A DNA stretch of 64,000 bases from NCBI GenBank assembly GCA_015680685.1, contig MNCI01011534.1:130119-194118 (forward strand). The letters run 5' to 3'. The position numbers were made by a program, and so were the translations under genes. This document shows positions 12,263 through 25,439 of this stretch, piece by piece (within the stretch, counting starts at the first letter, position 1; every line of letters begins with the position of its first letter). Source of the DNA: Gnetum montanum (lineage: Eukaryota; Streptophyta; Gnetopsida; Gnetales; Gnetaceae). The notes below the pieces were generated by a model. That model was not told the origin of the DNA. It made no database searches and saw only the letters and a list, made by a program, of their open reading frames with translations.

Positions 12263-13804
12263 AACTAGATTTTGAATTTTGGTTCAAGGAATATTGAAAA
12301 AATAATTCAACCAATAAATAAAGATTCCTTGAATCTTAGAGAACTACCTAGTACACTTAAGTATGTTTTTCTATATCATAATAAACCATTAATAATAAAT
12401 TTTCATCTTACTAATGAGCAAGAAAGAAAATTATTAAAAGTTCTATGTAGACAATCTAAGGAATTTGCATGGAGATATGAGGAACTTCACCAAGGAATCT
12501 CACCCAACATTTGCCAACATCATATATATCTAGAGGACAATGTAAAACCAATAAGAATTCCCCCAATACAAATTAATCTAGCCTTAAAACAAATTGTTGA
12601 GGATGAAATTTCAAAACTCTGGAAAGAAGGAATAATTTATCCAATAGATAATAGTGAATGAGTAAGCTCCATTACTATAGTACCAAGAAAGGGTGGAAAA
12701 TGGAGAGTTTGTGTAAATTATATAAGGTTAAATCAAAATACAAAGAAAGACCATTTTCCATTACCATACATGGATCAAATTTTGGAAAAATTAGTAGGAC
12801 ATGAATATTATTTCTTTTTGTATGGATTTAGTGGTTACAATCAAGTAGTAATTGCCCTTGAAGACCAACGTAAAATAGCCTTTACATGTTCTTATAGAAC
12901 TTTTTCTTATAAACTTATGCCTTTTGGTCTTTGTAATGCACCAGCTACTTTCCAAAGAGCCATGATCTCAATATTTTCTGATATGGTAGAAGATTATGTT
13001 GAAGTTTTTATGTATAATTTTTCAGTCTATGGGAATACTTATGAAGAAACTTTACAACATCTTGAACATGTCTTAGATAGATGTATTAATAAAAATTTAA
13101 AATTAATTTGGGAAAAGAGTTACTTGATGGTTACGAGTAGCATAGTGTTAGGAAATGTTATTTCTAAAGATGAAATAAGGATGGATGATGAGAAAATAAG
13201 AGTCATATCTACACTTCTAGCTCCAACTAATTTAAAGACTCTTTGATCTTTTCTAGGACATGCTAGGTATTATAGAAGGTTTATCAAAGACTTTTCAAAA
13301 ATTGCTAAACCATTATACATGCTCTTAGAAAAAGATGTTTCATTTGTTTAAACTAATGACTATTAAAAAGCATTCTTAAAATTGAAAAAATGAGTAACCA
13401 CAACCCATATATTAAATGCACCTAGTTAGGATTATCCATTTGATCTAATGTATGATGCTAATGACACAATAGTAGGGGTAGTTTTAGGACATTACATTGA
13501 TCATACACCACAAGTGATTTATTATGTGTCCAAAAGTTTAGACCAAGGCCAAGTAAACTATACAACTATAGAAAAAGAATTATTAGCCATTGTATATGCT
13601 CTAGATAGATTTAGAAATTATTTAATAGGATATAAAATTAGAGTATATACTAATCATTTAGCTATCAAAAAAATAGAAATTGCAAGAATAATGAGATGGT
13701 GCTTATTCCTCCAAAAATTTAACCTAAATATTTTAGATAAAAGAGGTAGGAAAAACATAGTAGCAGATAATCTTTCAAGGCTAGGAACTACCAATGAGAA
13801 TTGA
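12263..13804 (+). pseudogene. E3 reverse transcriptase and RNase H
   Basis: One reading frame with few stops. RT covers about 12480-13330: KWRVCVNYIRLNQ, the palm block MPFGLCNAPATFQ, and the active-site strand VEVFMYNFSVYG. The family has Asp-Asp at the Tyr-Asn positions, so both catalytic Asp are gone. RNase H is at about 13440-13790 with DLMYDANDTIVGVVLG, TTIEKELLAIVYALDRFRNY and VADNLSRL. Copies the element RNA into DNA in working relatives. It belongs with the protease upstream and the integrase downstream. Confidence 0.9.
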
Positions 13805-15229
13805 ACACAAGAAGTCTTTCATGATAAATTTCTTGATGAACAACTTTTTTCCACAAGAAAGGATCTTTGATTTGCCAATATAGCTAATTATCTAACCACT
13901 ATGAAAACCCTTACCAATTGGACTAAGGAAGAAAAGAAATCTTTCTTACACACCATATCTAGGTACATCTAGAGCAGTCCATATCTCCATCAAATCTATA
14001 AGGATAACATAGCAAGAAGATGTGTGGCTAAGAATGAACAACAAGAAATTCTACAAATGTGCCATGATGATTTAGGAGGTGGCCACTTTGATAGCAAATG
14101 TACCTCTATCAAAATCCTTCAAAGTGGATTTTATTAGTCCTCAATGTTTAAAGATGCACATAAGTATATGCAAGAATGTGATAAATGTCAATAAATGGGA
14201 GACATAACATAAATACATGAAATTCCCTTAAATCCAATTTTAATAACAGTTCCATTTGATGTGTAGGGTATAGACTTTTTAGGACCATTTCCACCATCTA
14301 ATGGGATGTCAATGCATTTTGGTTTGTAGACTATGTCACCAAATGGGTAGAAGCAAAAGCCACCCTAACAAATGATGTTAAGGTTGTTGTAGCATTCCTT
14401 AGAGAAAATATTTTAACACATTTTGGAACTCCATGGGTGATCATTAGTGATCAAGAAACCCATTTTGTTAATAAAATCATGGAAAAATTCCTTAAGTCTT
14501 GTGGTATTCAACATAAAATAGCTATTTCCAATCATCCTCAAATAAATGGCAAAGTAGAGAATGCTAATAGAATTATCTTGAATATATTAACAAAAATTAT
14601 GTGTACTAAAAGAAAGGATTGGTCTAAAAAATTGCAAGATGCACTTTAGGCTTATTAGATTACCTATAAACTAAGTTTAGGATATTCACCTTATCAATTG
14701 GTTTTTGGTAAGCTATGTATATTACTTATTGAACTTAAATATTAATCTTTATAATTAGCCTAATAACTCAACTTTGATGAAGACATAAACCTGATTGCTC
14801 AAATCAACCAGCTTCACAAACTTGACAAAATGTAGCTACATGCTCTTGACAAATAAAAAGTTGTAAAGAAATAAATGAAGACACTACATGATAAGAATAT
14901 CTTTAAAAAAACACTTTTCTCTAGGTGATAAAGTTCTTCTCTACAATATGAAATTACATAAATTTCTAAGAAAGTTAACAACTAGGTGGGAAAGCCCTTA
15001 TTTAGTTATCCAACCCCATGATAATGGAAGAATTCTCATATCACCTATTGATAATTCCTCAACTACATTCTTAGTCAATGGACAAAGACTTAAGTTATAT
15101 CATCAACATCACATTAAGGAACCCGGAGAAGATGAAATTGTAGAGCTAAGTGATTCAACTTATCTCATAACTGATGAATTACATAATAACAATCTATTTG
15201 AAGTCTTAGCTCTTAAAAATAACCTTTAA
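13805..15229 (+). pseudogene. E3 integrase
   Basis: Zinc-binding part near 14060-14190 (CHDDLGGGHF and YMQECDKCQ). Catalytic core at 14270-14650, with GIDFLGPFPPSNG, ISDQETHFVNK and NHPQINGKVENANR, so the D-D-E residues are still visible in fragments. C-terminal part at 14888-15229, including FSLGDKVLLYNMKLHKF and TRWESPYLV. Stops and a frame change near 14330 break it. Integrases of this type join element DNA to the chromosome. Confidence 0.85.
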
Positions 15230-17016
15230 CAAAACTCTTATGTTATAGAATAAACTATAAATTATTATTTACAGTCTATAAATTTTACCTTGAAAAATGT
15301 AGAGGGCAATAGGAAATTCTATTATTAGTTGGGACTATAAAGAATTTGGTAGCATCATGTCTAGAATGCAAGGGAGAAGGACAACTCCTCCTACCTTGAG
15401 ATAAGTAGGTTTAAACCCAAAATCCAACTAATGTCGACCTTAGATTAATAAGTGTCTTGCACATAATAAACTTTATTATTTTTCAACAATATTCTTTATG
15501 TACAGGTTTCATAAGTCAAGGTGGCTAAATAGCTTAGTTTAGGGTAATGCTTGTTAGTGTCTGATTTCTATTAAATACCTGATTAGATTAGTTACTAAGG
15601 TGGAAAGGGTGTGTTATATTGAACCTAGTTTTTCTAGTAGCAAAAGGCATTTATCGATATCAAGCCATGTGAGCAACCCTTACAAAATAAATTTGGCTCC
15701 CACAAGAACCTCATGGTCGAATCTAGTCAAATATTGAATTTCTTGCAAAAAAAAAGAGAGAGAGAAAAAGAAGAAAAATAGAGAAAAGTAAAGAAAAAAA
15801 AAGCAAGAAATAAAAATAAAAATAAAGAAAAAAAATAACCTCACAAGAACCTTCAATCATGAGTTGATCCCTACTACCACAAGAACCTTATAGTTGGGGC
15901 AATGCTCCAAGCTTATAATTTTAAGCATCCTATAAGAACCTCCTTCTATAAGTAGAGTGTTTAAGGGATAGGCAATAATTACCAATCAAATCAAGGTGCC
16001 ACTACCTTAGGAACTAAGGTATAACGCTGGAAATGAAGAAGTGATTCCTCCATAGTAAATATCTTAACAAGTGCCTTCACTTTTAATAATTTTTCTTGTT
16101 ATTTAGTTATTTTGCTTTTGTTTCTTTGTACTTCTCATATTATTGTTTTTTTTATTATATTTCTACTTAATTTCTACCATTTACTATGCCTCTTTTTCAT
16201 TTTTGCTGTGTTATCTTCCTATTTTCTCTTGCATGGTCATCTCTTTGACTTATGGTACTTTTGTGCATGGGTTTTTTTTTTTGTGTTTCCCATCATGTCT
16301 TCTGTAGGCATTAATGGTCGAGATCCCTACTATGGTAGCCAATGATGGATACAAACACTCATTCATCCATTGCATTTGGTTTCCTATTAATCTATATATA
16401 TATAACCCATGGCAACTTTTGTTTTTGGTATATCCTTTGACCATATCTCTTTTTAATAATTTATATTTACTAATTAACCTAGATATGTTACATACCTTAG
16501 CTTAATTAGGAGGAGGGGATAACCAATTAATAAAGGATATGATAGTAGGGCATAACCAACTTGGAATCTGAGCCAAGATCAAGTTAAGGACTAAGTTAGA
16601 TGTAAGTAATGCATCTCAGATTCTTGAATCATAGAAGAGGTTTAAACCTTGAGTTTATAAGACATTCTTACACCTAATGAAGCAGACCTTGTGAGGTGAG
16701 GTTAAGTCTAATTAATTCTAGGTAGGACCTTCCTAAATGAGTTATATGTGAGCTCATATCCAAAAATAAAAATTTATCATCAAAAGAGGAATAGGTATAA
16801 TTAGTAAATAAATATCTGGATATTTAGGCAATAGAAAAATTTATTTTTATTTTAATCTTTTTCTTATTAAATATCTACATGTTTCCAATATGTTAAATTT
16901 TGAATACCTAAAAAAATCTTAGAATTATTCTATCTACTTATACATTTATTAATGTTCTGTTTTATTTTATTTTTTCCTTTATGGCTAGGCACTAGCCAAA
17001 GGCTAGTCGAGGGTTG
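15230..17016 (+). other. E3 3' non-coding region with purine tract and CACAAGAACCT repeats
   Basis: About 1.8 kb between integrase and 3' LTR without a convincing gene. An A/G tract of roughly 95 bases lies at 15747-15840. The word CACAAGAACCT with similar flanks occurs near 15701, 15842 and 15878, and a variant TATAAGAACCT near 15931. A hydrophobic frame at 16112-16345 looks like T-rich non-coding sequence and not the envelope-like ORF known from some Athila elements. The few bases before the LTR (GTCGAGGG) may be the remnant of the polypurine tract. Confidence 0.6.
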
Positions 17017-18148
17017 TGTTAAACCCAAAAATTGGTAGTTTTTAAATCTTAATTACATATTATTAATTATTTAATTAGTGTTTAATTAATGTTTATTTTA
17101 GTTATTTTAATTTATTTTAGTTTATTATTGAATGAGTGTTAGTTTATTATTATTAGATTATTATTATTTTATTAGTTTTTATGTACTAAAGACTAGAACC
17201 AAAGGTGCAAGTTTTATTGTTGGGTAGCTATGTGGTGGTAGTTAAAGAATTCACTTCCTTGATCTATACTGGTGTTATGTTTTTTGGTTTCTAGTTTTTT
17301 TTTTCTATAGCAGTAATAGAAATGCACATTGAGGATTTCTGGTGGTAATGGAGTTGTAACTTGGATGTTGACGCTACAATGTAGGTGTACCACTCCATCA
17401 ACCACATTCTTTAACCACATAATTGCAGCTAGTTCCTACATGTTTCTGCAATTGTTACCTACGTGGGTGGTGGTGGTGGATGTTATAGTAAACATAACCT
17501 ACGTGGGTGGTGGTAGTGGATGTTATAATGAATGTTATGCATGGGTAGTAATTTCCATGGCCATTATGCATGGGTGGTGGCTCCTCATGTGCTAGACCAA
17601 TCCTTATAAATTCCCTGACTAGATGCAAAAGAGGGAGAGGAGAAAAAAGAATATGAAAAAAATAGAGAGACAATACTATTGAGAGAATCATGCCAAATTA
17701 GAATTTTTGTTTTTGCCCAAAATTATGAAGAAAGAATGTCAATGCTTTGTGGCAATTAACAACCAACAATGTTTTAAGATTGTGTTGCACCACGAAGACA
17801 ATAGAGCAAGGTCATAAATTAGGTAATGTCTCCTTTGTAATCTTTCTTATTTTTCATAAATTTATTTAAATTCAATTTGGTTTAATTGATTGTATTCATC
17901 TTTGAACTTAATGTTAGAAGTTAAGGTGAATATTGTTGATTTTACTTATGGGTGACAACCATAAGTGTGGTGTTCTCAACTGGATCTAGATCTAATCATT
18001 GGTTTTATGTCTTGATGATATTTTGACTATAAACCATTCCTCTATGGGATACAAATCACAGGTCATTCATAGATGAGGTGACAATTTCTACAATGAAAGA
18101 AATAAAAATAAAGATTCAAGGTATCCAACACCAAATTTTGCTTGGCTA
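17017..18148 (+). repeat. E3 3' LTR
   Basis: Starts TGTTAAACCCAAAAATTGGT and ends near CTTGGCTA. It aligns with 8290-9389 throughout, with one extra block caused by a 40-bp tandem duplication at 17461-17540. The E2 RNase H reading frame resumes directly after it on the minus strand. Confidence 0.88.
17461..17540 (+). repeat. 40-bp tandem duplication present only in the E3 3' LTR
   Basis: Two adjacent units begin ACGTGGGTGGTGGTGGTGGA and ACGTGGGTGGTGGTAGTGGA. The 5' LTR has one such unit near 8749. The duplication arose after insertion or by replication slippage. Confidence 0.8.
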
Positions 18149-19250
18149 GTGACCCATCATCAAAGTGAACTCTTTGGATAAAAAATAATACCTCTAATGC
18201 TTGATTGCTTGAAGAATATCATACAACTCCTTTTCATATATGTTATATTTTTACCTTAACTCATTCAACTTTTTTGAAAAGTAAGCAATAGGTCTACCTT
18301 CTTGTAAAAGTACCCCACCAATGGCAAGTCCACTTGCATCCACCTCCACTTGAAAAAGCTTTTGAAAATCTAGAATTAAAAGCACTAGTTCATTGGTAAT
18401 TTTTCTTTCAACAAGTTTAAGCTCCATTAGTTTTTATTATACCACATGAATTCTTTATTTTTCTTCAACAAAGTAAACATAGGCAATGAAATACCACTAA
18501 AATTTTTTATAAATGGTCTATAAAAACTTGTTAAACTAAGAAATGTTCTTACCTCCCTGATATTCTTAGGAGTTTTCCAATCCCTGATTGTCTTTACCTT
18601 GATAGCTTTCATCTAAATTTAGTTTTTAGAAATCACATGTTCCAAATATGTGATTTCCCTCTTGAAGAAATGACTTTTCTTCAAACTGATCACCAATTGT
18701 ACCTCCTTGAACTTAAGATATATCATCCTCAAGTGATCTAAGTACTTCCTCATTAGAATTATATACCAAAATACCATCCAAAAAGACAATACAATACTTA
18801 TCAATAAGGTCCTTTAGTACATCATGCATCAACCTCATGAATGTAGCAGGTGCATTCATGAGCCCAAATGGCATCACCAACCACTCAAATAATCCATTTG
18901 GTGTATTGAAAGTTATCTTAAATTCATCACTAGGCATGATTTTGATTTGATGGTAATCACACTTCAAATCAATTGTGCTAAAACTTTTAGCATTGATAAG
19001 GATATTAAATATATCATCCATCCTTGACATAGGAAACCTATACTTCGCTATTATCTTATTCACTACCCTAAAATCAATGCACATCCTCCATTCATCACTA
19101 TCCTTCTTTGGAACTAGTACTATTGGAATTGTACAAGGTGAAATGGATTTCCTCATGAAATCATTTACAACTTATCTACTTGCCCTTGCAATTCAGCTCA
19201 CTGATTTGATGTCATCTAGTAAGCCCTCTTGTTTGGAATGGTAGCATTAG
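18149..19250 (-). pseudogene. E2 pol: reverse transcriptase and N-terminal RNase H
   Basis: Minus-strand RT of a gypsy element, best seen at 18713-19156: SISPCTIPIVLVPKKD, WRMCIDFRVVNKI, LVMPFGLMNAPATF, then CIVFLDGILVYN, where the family has Asp-Asp, so the second catalytic Asp is Gly. The thumb/connection follows at 18427-18800 (TIRDWKTPKNIREVRTFLSL, FYRPFIKNFSGI), then RNase H at 18149-18420 (VEVDASGLAIGGVLLQ, YEKELYDILQAIKH). RNase H is cut at 18149 by E3 and continues at 8289. Style suggests a chromovirus-like lineage; this is by eye only. Confidence 0.9.
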
Positions 19251-20340
19251 AAATAAAATTAATTTGATGTTGTGCATACCTTATTGATGCTAATCCATCT
19301 AATTTCTCCTTGAACACCTTGGAATATTTCTCCTTCAAGCATCATTTACAACAACTATTATTACAACAGCAAAACCAAAGCCTACTTTATCATGCTACTT
19401 AATGTATTTATTCTCTCTTAGAATGATTAAGGAAGCATTTAGTGAGCTTTGTTGCCTTACTTATTTAGCTATCATAGGAATCAACTCATGGATTTCATCA
19501 AATCTAGCTAAACTTCATACATTTTATTCTCCATCAAACTAAGCACCATTGTCAAAATTCCAAGGTCTACTAAGAATTACATCAGCACAATCTATTGAAA
19601 GTATATCATACTTCACAACATCATGAAAATTACCAATTTTAAATTTCAAAGTACATTACTCCTTCATCTTTTGGAAAAAAATATCTAGACAACCAATGTA
19701 CTTTATAGGGTCTAGCATGAGGATTAGTTATCAAACCCAATCTAGCAATTGATCTAAAAGAAATAACATTTACTTGAGCTCCTCCATTTAGGAAAACATG
19801 AATACATTATCCACTAAGCAAAAATCTAGCTCCAATATGCAATAATAATTTTTATTAGGATGATATCCTCTATTCACATTCCCTATGAATGCATAAGAAT
19901 TTAACTCAAAAACTTTCTTAATTTTGAATTATTAAGATTACCTTTCTTAAGGACTTGGCTTGATGTCTCCTCCACCTCCATGGTTTGTACATCTTTGCCC
20001 TTGGCTACATTGTAATGTGAACATTCCCATTTCTTGTGTTCCTATTCTCTATACTTGAAGCACTAGATTTTTGATGAGTTGTTGCCTTGACCCTCATCTC
20101 CCTTGTCTTGGTCCTTCTTGGCTTTTCCCTTCTCATCACCCCTTTCAATCTTCTTGTCATGGCTATCATCCTTGTCTTCATATTTGGATTTGAATCCCTT
20201 ATCCTTCTCTTTGGAAGTTTGTTTACTCTTATTTCCAAATCTAATTTGTTTTCATCCTCAAGCATCAAATCATAATCCTCATCAAGGGTTTGTGGCTCAT
20301 AAAAAAATAACTCCTACTAGTCACCAAGAACTCTTTTAGT
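19251..20340 (-). pseudogene. E2 protease region and gag C-terminus with zinc knuckle
   Basis: Upstream of the E2 RT on the minus strand. At 20010-20060 one frame reads CFKYREQEHKKWEC, a CX2CX4HX4C knuckle whose second Cys is Tyr. It is preceded by a Lys/Asp/Glu-rich tail (20070-20270), as in many gag C-termini. The protease should lie at 19400-19930, but stops and frame changes prevent a firm active-site call. The sequence becomes unrecognisable at about 20340. Confidence 0.65.
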
Positions 20341-20870
20341 GACCCATATAGTAGTCATAAGGATCCTCAATGAAACACCCTTTCCTTACTAGTGACCAAG
20401 AACTATTTTAGGATTATAAAGCTCACACTATAAGGTGTGGACCCACCACCTACTCACAGTTCCAATAGCATTATCTTTAATAGCTCGTAGTATGAGTCTT
20501 AGCACCTTACTAAATCTAAGCCTAGTTTATCAATGATGGATAGAAGAAGATGGGTGCTTCATTGACCAAGGCTCTGCTTTGAACCTATTTGATACTCCTA
20601 CATCATCACATCTATCAAGCATATTAATTATTTTTCCTCACATGTACCAATATATTTAAAAAAATAAAAAGATCATGGATGATTGATCATTAAGCTCAAA
20701 AATATGAAAAGTACTAACTAAATACACTAACTTTATTAGAGCACACAAGAAAAATAGTAAAAAGGAAAGAAAATTTCAACATGGCATGGAGGATTCTCCC
20801 ATCATGACTAATCCATGTCTATCACCTAAGAGAAATTTGACTATAAGACATGAGATTGAGCATTAGGTAT
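20341..20870. other. Unassigned junction region between E2 and E4
   Basis: No gene seen. A direct repeat of about 26 bases (CTTACTAGTGACCAAGAACT and a near copy) occurs at 20313-20340 and 20385-20412. The region could hold the 3' LTR end of E4 or more of E2 gag; neither is clear. Confidence 0.3.
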
Positions 20871-22590
20871 TCTAAAAGTGGAAAGATATTCTCTATAATA
20901 ATTCAAGTGTTTCCCATTAACCAAAAATATTTTATCTAATTCATTTGGATGGTAGATGTGTGCTATACTAGATTGGTAACTATGTTGACGATGTATTGTT
21001 CATCCCATTGAAATTGAAATTTATCCAAATGGACCAAGTATAGAGGATGAAGATAGATGACCTTATCACTAGGTTTAAAATTGAACTCTCTTGGATGAAC
21101 ATCATGATGAGTCTTGGTGTAAGAATGTTCTAATTCATTACACATCAAGGAAATTTAATATCATATCAAAATCTACAACCTCTCTTTTTGAGCAAAATTT
21201 AATATCATATCAAAATCTATAATACTACCCAGGGTTTTCATCTAAAGATCAATAGGAAGTTATGAAACTTATCCATAGACGAACTTATATAGTGTGTGAC
21301 CAATAGGATTTTTTCATGTCATCCGATAGGCCCAAAGAGCATCATTAAGCTTGTCGGCCCAATCTCTTTTATACCTACTATCCATCTTCTTGGGTATTGT
21401 ACCACTTTCACAATTATTAACTTTCACCTAGTGATTGACTTGTGGATGATAAGGGGAATTTACCTTATGATTAACTTCATAAGATTCCTATAAATTCTTG
21501 AAAAGCTTACCAGTAAAATGTGTACCATCATCGAAGACCAAGATTTAAGGAATACCAAACTAGTGGAGCACATTATTTTAGAGGAACTTTGATGTAATGA
21601 TAGATGATCAGTCCTTAACAATAGCAACTTCCACTAACCTCATGTAATGGTCCACACATACAATGATGTACACCTTGTCATTGGGAGTTAGAGATATGGG
21701 ATTGATGAAGTCAATCCCCCACATGTCAAAGGACTCTAGTGGTTGGATCCAATACTATGATTCCTCCATACACAAGGACATACCTCCCTTCCATTGATAC
21801 TTATCACAACAATGCACAAAGTATTAAGCATCACAAAACATGGTGGAGCAAAAATATCCTACAAGTAGTAAATTTTTTGTAGTTCTCTTTGTAGTGTAGT
21901 GCCAACCACATAGGCCATGGTGCATGTGAGCCAAGACATCACCTTGGCTTTCACTTGAGATACCCAACCATACTAGGCCATCAAGGCATTGGTTATAGAG
22001 ATGATCTTTAATAACCGAGTAAGGCCTTACCCAGTGCTAGGATTATTAGATCTTGTATTTGTCCCACCCAAGAGGAAGCTTCTTGGCAACAAAGTAATTG
22101 AGAATGTCTAAAAACCATGGGCCTTTACATCTACTCCTTGAGTTTAAAATGACCTTACAAATATGGTCATATAGAAAGTCATCAAGAAGCACACATTATA
22201 CCTTATTACCAATTTGTCACCACGTTCTTGGATCCCTTTCTATCAATCATGTGAATATCAAATTCCTACAAGAGAATAAATCATCAGATCACACAAGGAT
22301 TAAAATCCAATTTATTCATGAGGAATTAGATGGTGCTATGATTAGTTTGAATGTGATGATGTAGTTTACTTGAGGCCCCATGATGCTTCCACTAGCAAAG
22401 TGTTTATAGTAGGGTCTTTTCTTCTCATCAAACTACATTAGGATAACATCCAATATAAAATAAGAAGCATTTTTCATTATATGAAATGGTTTAGTTCAAT
22501 TGGAACTTTGCAACATGAGAGTTCATATTAGCATTTTCATTAGACATTGAAATGCATTTTCACATTTCTTGTTTCGCAAGACTAGAATGT
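20871..22590 (-). pseudogene. E4 integrase and RNase H remnant
   Basis: Minus-strand pol of another gypsy element. Integrase zinc-binding pieces at about 21770-21960 (MHHGLCGWHYTTKRTTKN, FVHCCDKYQW). Core at 21480-21740 (MWGIDFINPISLTPNDKVYI, VFDDGTHFTGKLF). C-terminus at 20963-21300 (DWADKLNDALWAYR, then FKPSDKVIYLHPLYL). RNase H is poorly preserved upstream (22100-22560). It differs from E2, which already has its own integrase, so it is a separate element. Confidence 0.8.
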
Positions 22591-24540
22591 CTTTCTTTGT
22601 GAGCTCAAATAAGGGCTTGGCTATTCTAGAATAATCTTTAATAAAATGACAATAATAACTAGTGTGGCCTAGGAAAGATCACATCTCCATAATTTTTATG
22701 GGCATCTATGTCATGTTCTTGATGGTGCAGATCTTCTCAGGATTGACTTCTATTCCCTTCTTTGAATCTTTGTGGCCAAGAATAATATCCTTGGTCATCA
22801 TCAACTAGCTCTTTTTCCAATTTAACTTAAGATTACTTTGTAGAAACATTGTAAAACAACTTCGAGCCACTTTAAGCCTTCTTGAATTTATCTACCATAT
22901 GTGAAAAGGTCATTCATGAAGACTTCCACACTCTTATTGACGTAATCTTGGAACATGAACATCACAAAATCTTGAAATGTGGCTAGCTCATTACATAATC
23001 CAAAGGGCATGCACCTGAAGGTAAAAGTCCTCCATGGATAGATGAAGGTAGATTTGTCTTGATCCTCTAGTATAATGTTTATTTGATTATAACTAAAGTA
23101 CCCATTGAGGAAACTGTAGTACTCATGGCCAAATATGTTATCCAATACCTATTCTACAAAGGGTAATAGGAAATAATTGTTAAAAGTGGCAACATTTAGT
23201 AACCTAAACTCCACAAAAAATCTCAATTTATTCTCCTTTTTAGATTTAACTATAGTCAAATTGGTCCACTCATTATCCCATATTTTGAATTGAGTCTACA
23301 TTATAATATCGGCCAAGGTCTAACACTCATGTCTGTATATATGCGATGCTAGTAGATTGAAGGGTTAATTCTCATGAATTCATCATGAAACTAGACAAAG
23401 GATTCTCTTCATTTTGTAACTATCTTTTTCAATTTAGCCTTTTGGATGATCTTCAGGAAGGAATTAATGATGAAAAGATGATCATTTATAAGGAACAAGT
23501 ACTCCAAGCCTTTAGGAAGTGGTTTAAGTTCAACCAATGGTGTAGAAATATCCTAGGAAAAAGAGTACCCTAAAATTTAGGATCATATTACACTATTTTA
23601 GTTTCATTTATTGTATTTTTCATTTTTGAATTAGATGATTTGCCATTAGATAAGGCAAGAGGATCAATTATTCTCTTAAAGACCTTATATGTGGCTTCTT
23701 GGACCAAATGTTCTTTAAGGCAATTCACATCTCTAATGGCACAGAGATGCTCTATGACATAGTAATTGCAACCATGATTATTATAAAACTATAAAGGACC
23801 ACATGAAATCTTCTTATAATGCATTTTTCTTATTGATCTCAAGGTGGAGGCCTTGGAAGACTAACCTTGCATCAATGGTGCTTAGCTAGCTCCTTTCCAT
23901 AATGACAAAAAAGTTGTATCTTACCTTATTCTCTAGTTTAATTACGAAGAAATTAGAAAGGTACAATCATCCTACAAAATCTTCAATATGATATTAGTAC
24001 TCTTGAGAGAGGAAAGCCCCTAATTAAGGTACTACTACAATGAAATGATATTGACCTCCAAACTATAATCATAAAGAGATAAGTAATTACCTTATTAATA
24101 TAAATTCTCATCATGGAACTACTAAGATCAATCTTACTTTTAGGGAAATGGCCTTCTTTTACCCCCCACATGGCTACCTTAGATATAGTAATTGTTATGA
24201 CACTACTACCATCAAGTGCCACCACATTTAAATAACCAAATATAATTGAAAAATTCTTACCTAAAGTAGATGTTTTACTCTAATAGGGTTCAAGGAATGG
24301 TATAGGAACCTCTCAGATCTAGACTCTTATTCTAGTGAAAGAATTATCCTCTCTACATAAGAAAGAGGATGAAGTAGACTTAGTCCCATGACACTCATGT
24401 TTGTGCTTGCAAAATAATTTTCTGCCATGGGGTCTCAAATTTTCCTTCTTAACCATATCAATAGGATCTTGGTAATATTTCCCAATAGCATATGTGGAAG
24501 CTGGATTAGCATAGTAGGAAATATTGCAAAATTTGGATTA
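22591..24540 (-). pseudogene. E4 reverse transcriptase and upstream pol
   Basis: RT is clearest at 22888-23145: MDNIFGHEYYSFLNGYFSYN, FRCMPFGLCNELATFQ and VEVFMNDLFTYG, where the first catalytic Asp is Asn. The GHEYY and PFGLCN style matches the OTA group (Athila-like) seen in E3. At 23983-24500 weaker coding sequence continues upstream (for instance FCKHKHECHGTKS and MVALDGSSVITITI) and may include protease, which I cannot place. It ends abruptly at the E5 LTR start. Confidence 0.75.
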
Positions 24541-25439
24541 CCTTGTGTTTTTGTAACAATAGCAATTCTCATGAAACTGTAATGGATTTAGATTACTAGG
24601 CTTGATTCTTTGTGTGATGTCATAAAAGTCATAGAAAATTTTGATACACTCACATAATGCATATGAGCTAAAATTTATTGTGCGATGTTTAAAAATCCCT
24701 AAGTGGAAGTTAATTTCAAAAGAAGTTTTTACAGATATATTGAAGAGATTAATTTTTTTTTATTAATCCTTCTTTGCAAAATGGGATATTTTAATGCTTA
24801 TTGAAAATTTAAAAAATTCTACCCTATTGATTATTTAACTCATGAAGTTTTAGCTAGTTCAAGGAGAGAGAGTTTTAGCTTGAATTCAACATCATGTGAA
24901 AAATCAAATTTTCTACCAAAGATATAGCTTAAGCAAATTGGGTTTGGTTTAAGCACATGCTTTTCTATTTACTAGTTAAGATGAGATCCTTAAAAATGGA
25001 TTTTCTGAGCTTAAAGACTAATTTCACCTCAAGAAGGAATTGACCTTAAGACAAATAGTTGGGTGTAGAAAAGCTTTATCATTTTAGGAAAAGGAATTTG
25101 ATCATAGGTTGACTTAATCCTTCAAAGAATTTCAAATCAGTAGATTGGATAATAGAATCAAAAGATTGGCTTTACAAATGGTTTCAAAAACTATTTAAAA
25201 TTTGATTAGTTATGAAAAGAGGAATTTCCTTAAGTATAAATACCATGTTAGCTAGTACAAGAAGCTCATAGAACCAAATTTGCTTTGCAAAATAGTTCTA
25301 CTCAAGTTAGATTCACAAGATTAAAGCATGAGGAAGGATTAAAATCTACCTAGTATATAAATCCCATGTGATATGCAAGCCATGTTATGAAAAAGGTTAC
25401 TAGAATCATAAAGTGGCTCTATAATTAGAAGTGAAAGTG

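Larger units (their letters stand above)
8290..18148 (+). mobile_element. E3: Athila-type LTR retrotransposon inserted in E2
   Basis: Two LTRs of about 1.1 kb in the same orientation flank gag, protease, RT, RNase H and integrase in order on the plus strand. The element splits the RNase H of E2: the minus-strand frame ends ...LMMGH at 18149 and continues at 8289. Gag blocks, a tRNA-Asp type primer site and the RT style (GHEYY...YNQ, PFGLCNAPATFQ) point to the Athila lineage of OTA elements. A clean 5-bp target duplication is not visible; the flanks gtccat and gtgacc are a weak match. All genes carry stops. Confidence 0.9.

Noticed and set aside
15747-15840. A/G tract as the E3 polypurine tract
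   Set aside because: It is about 1.2 kb away from the 3' LTR, too far to prime plus-strand synthesis at the LTR edge.
16112-16345. Possible envelope-like ORF of E3
   Set aside because: Hydrophobic throughout from a T-rich tract, only 77 codons, without signal-plus-anchor layout.
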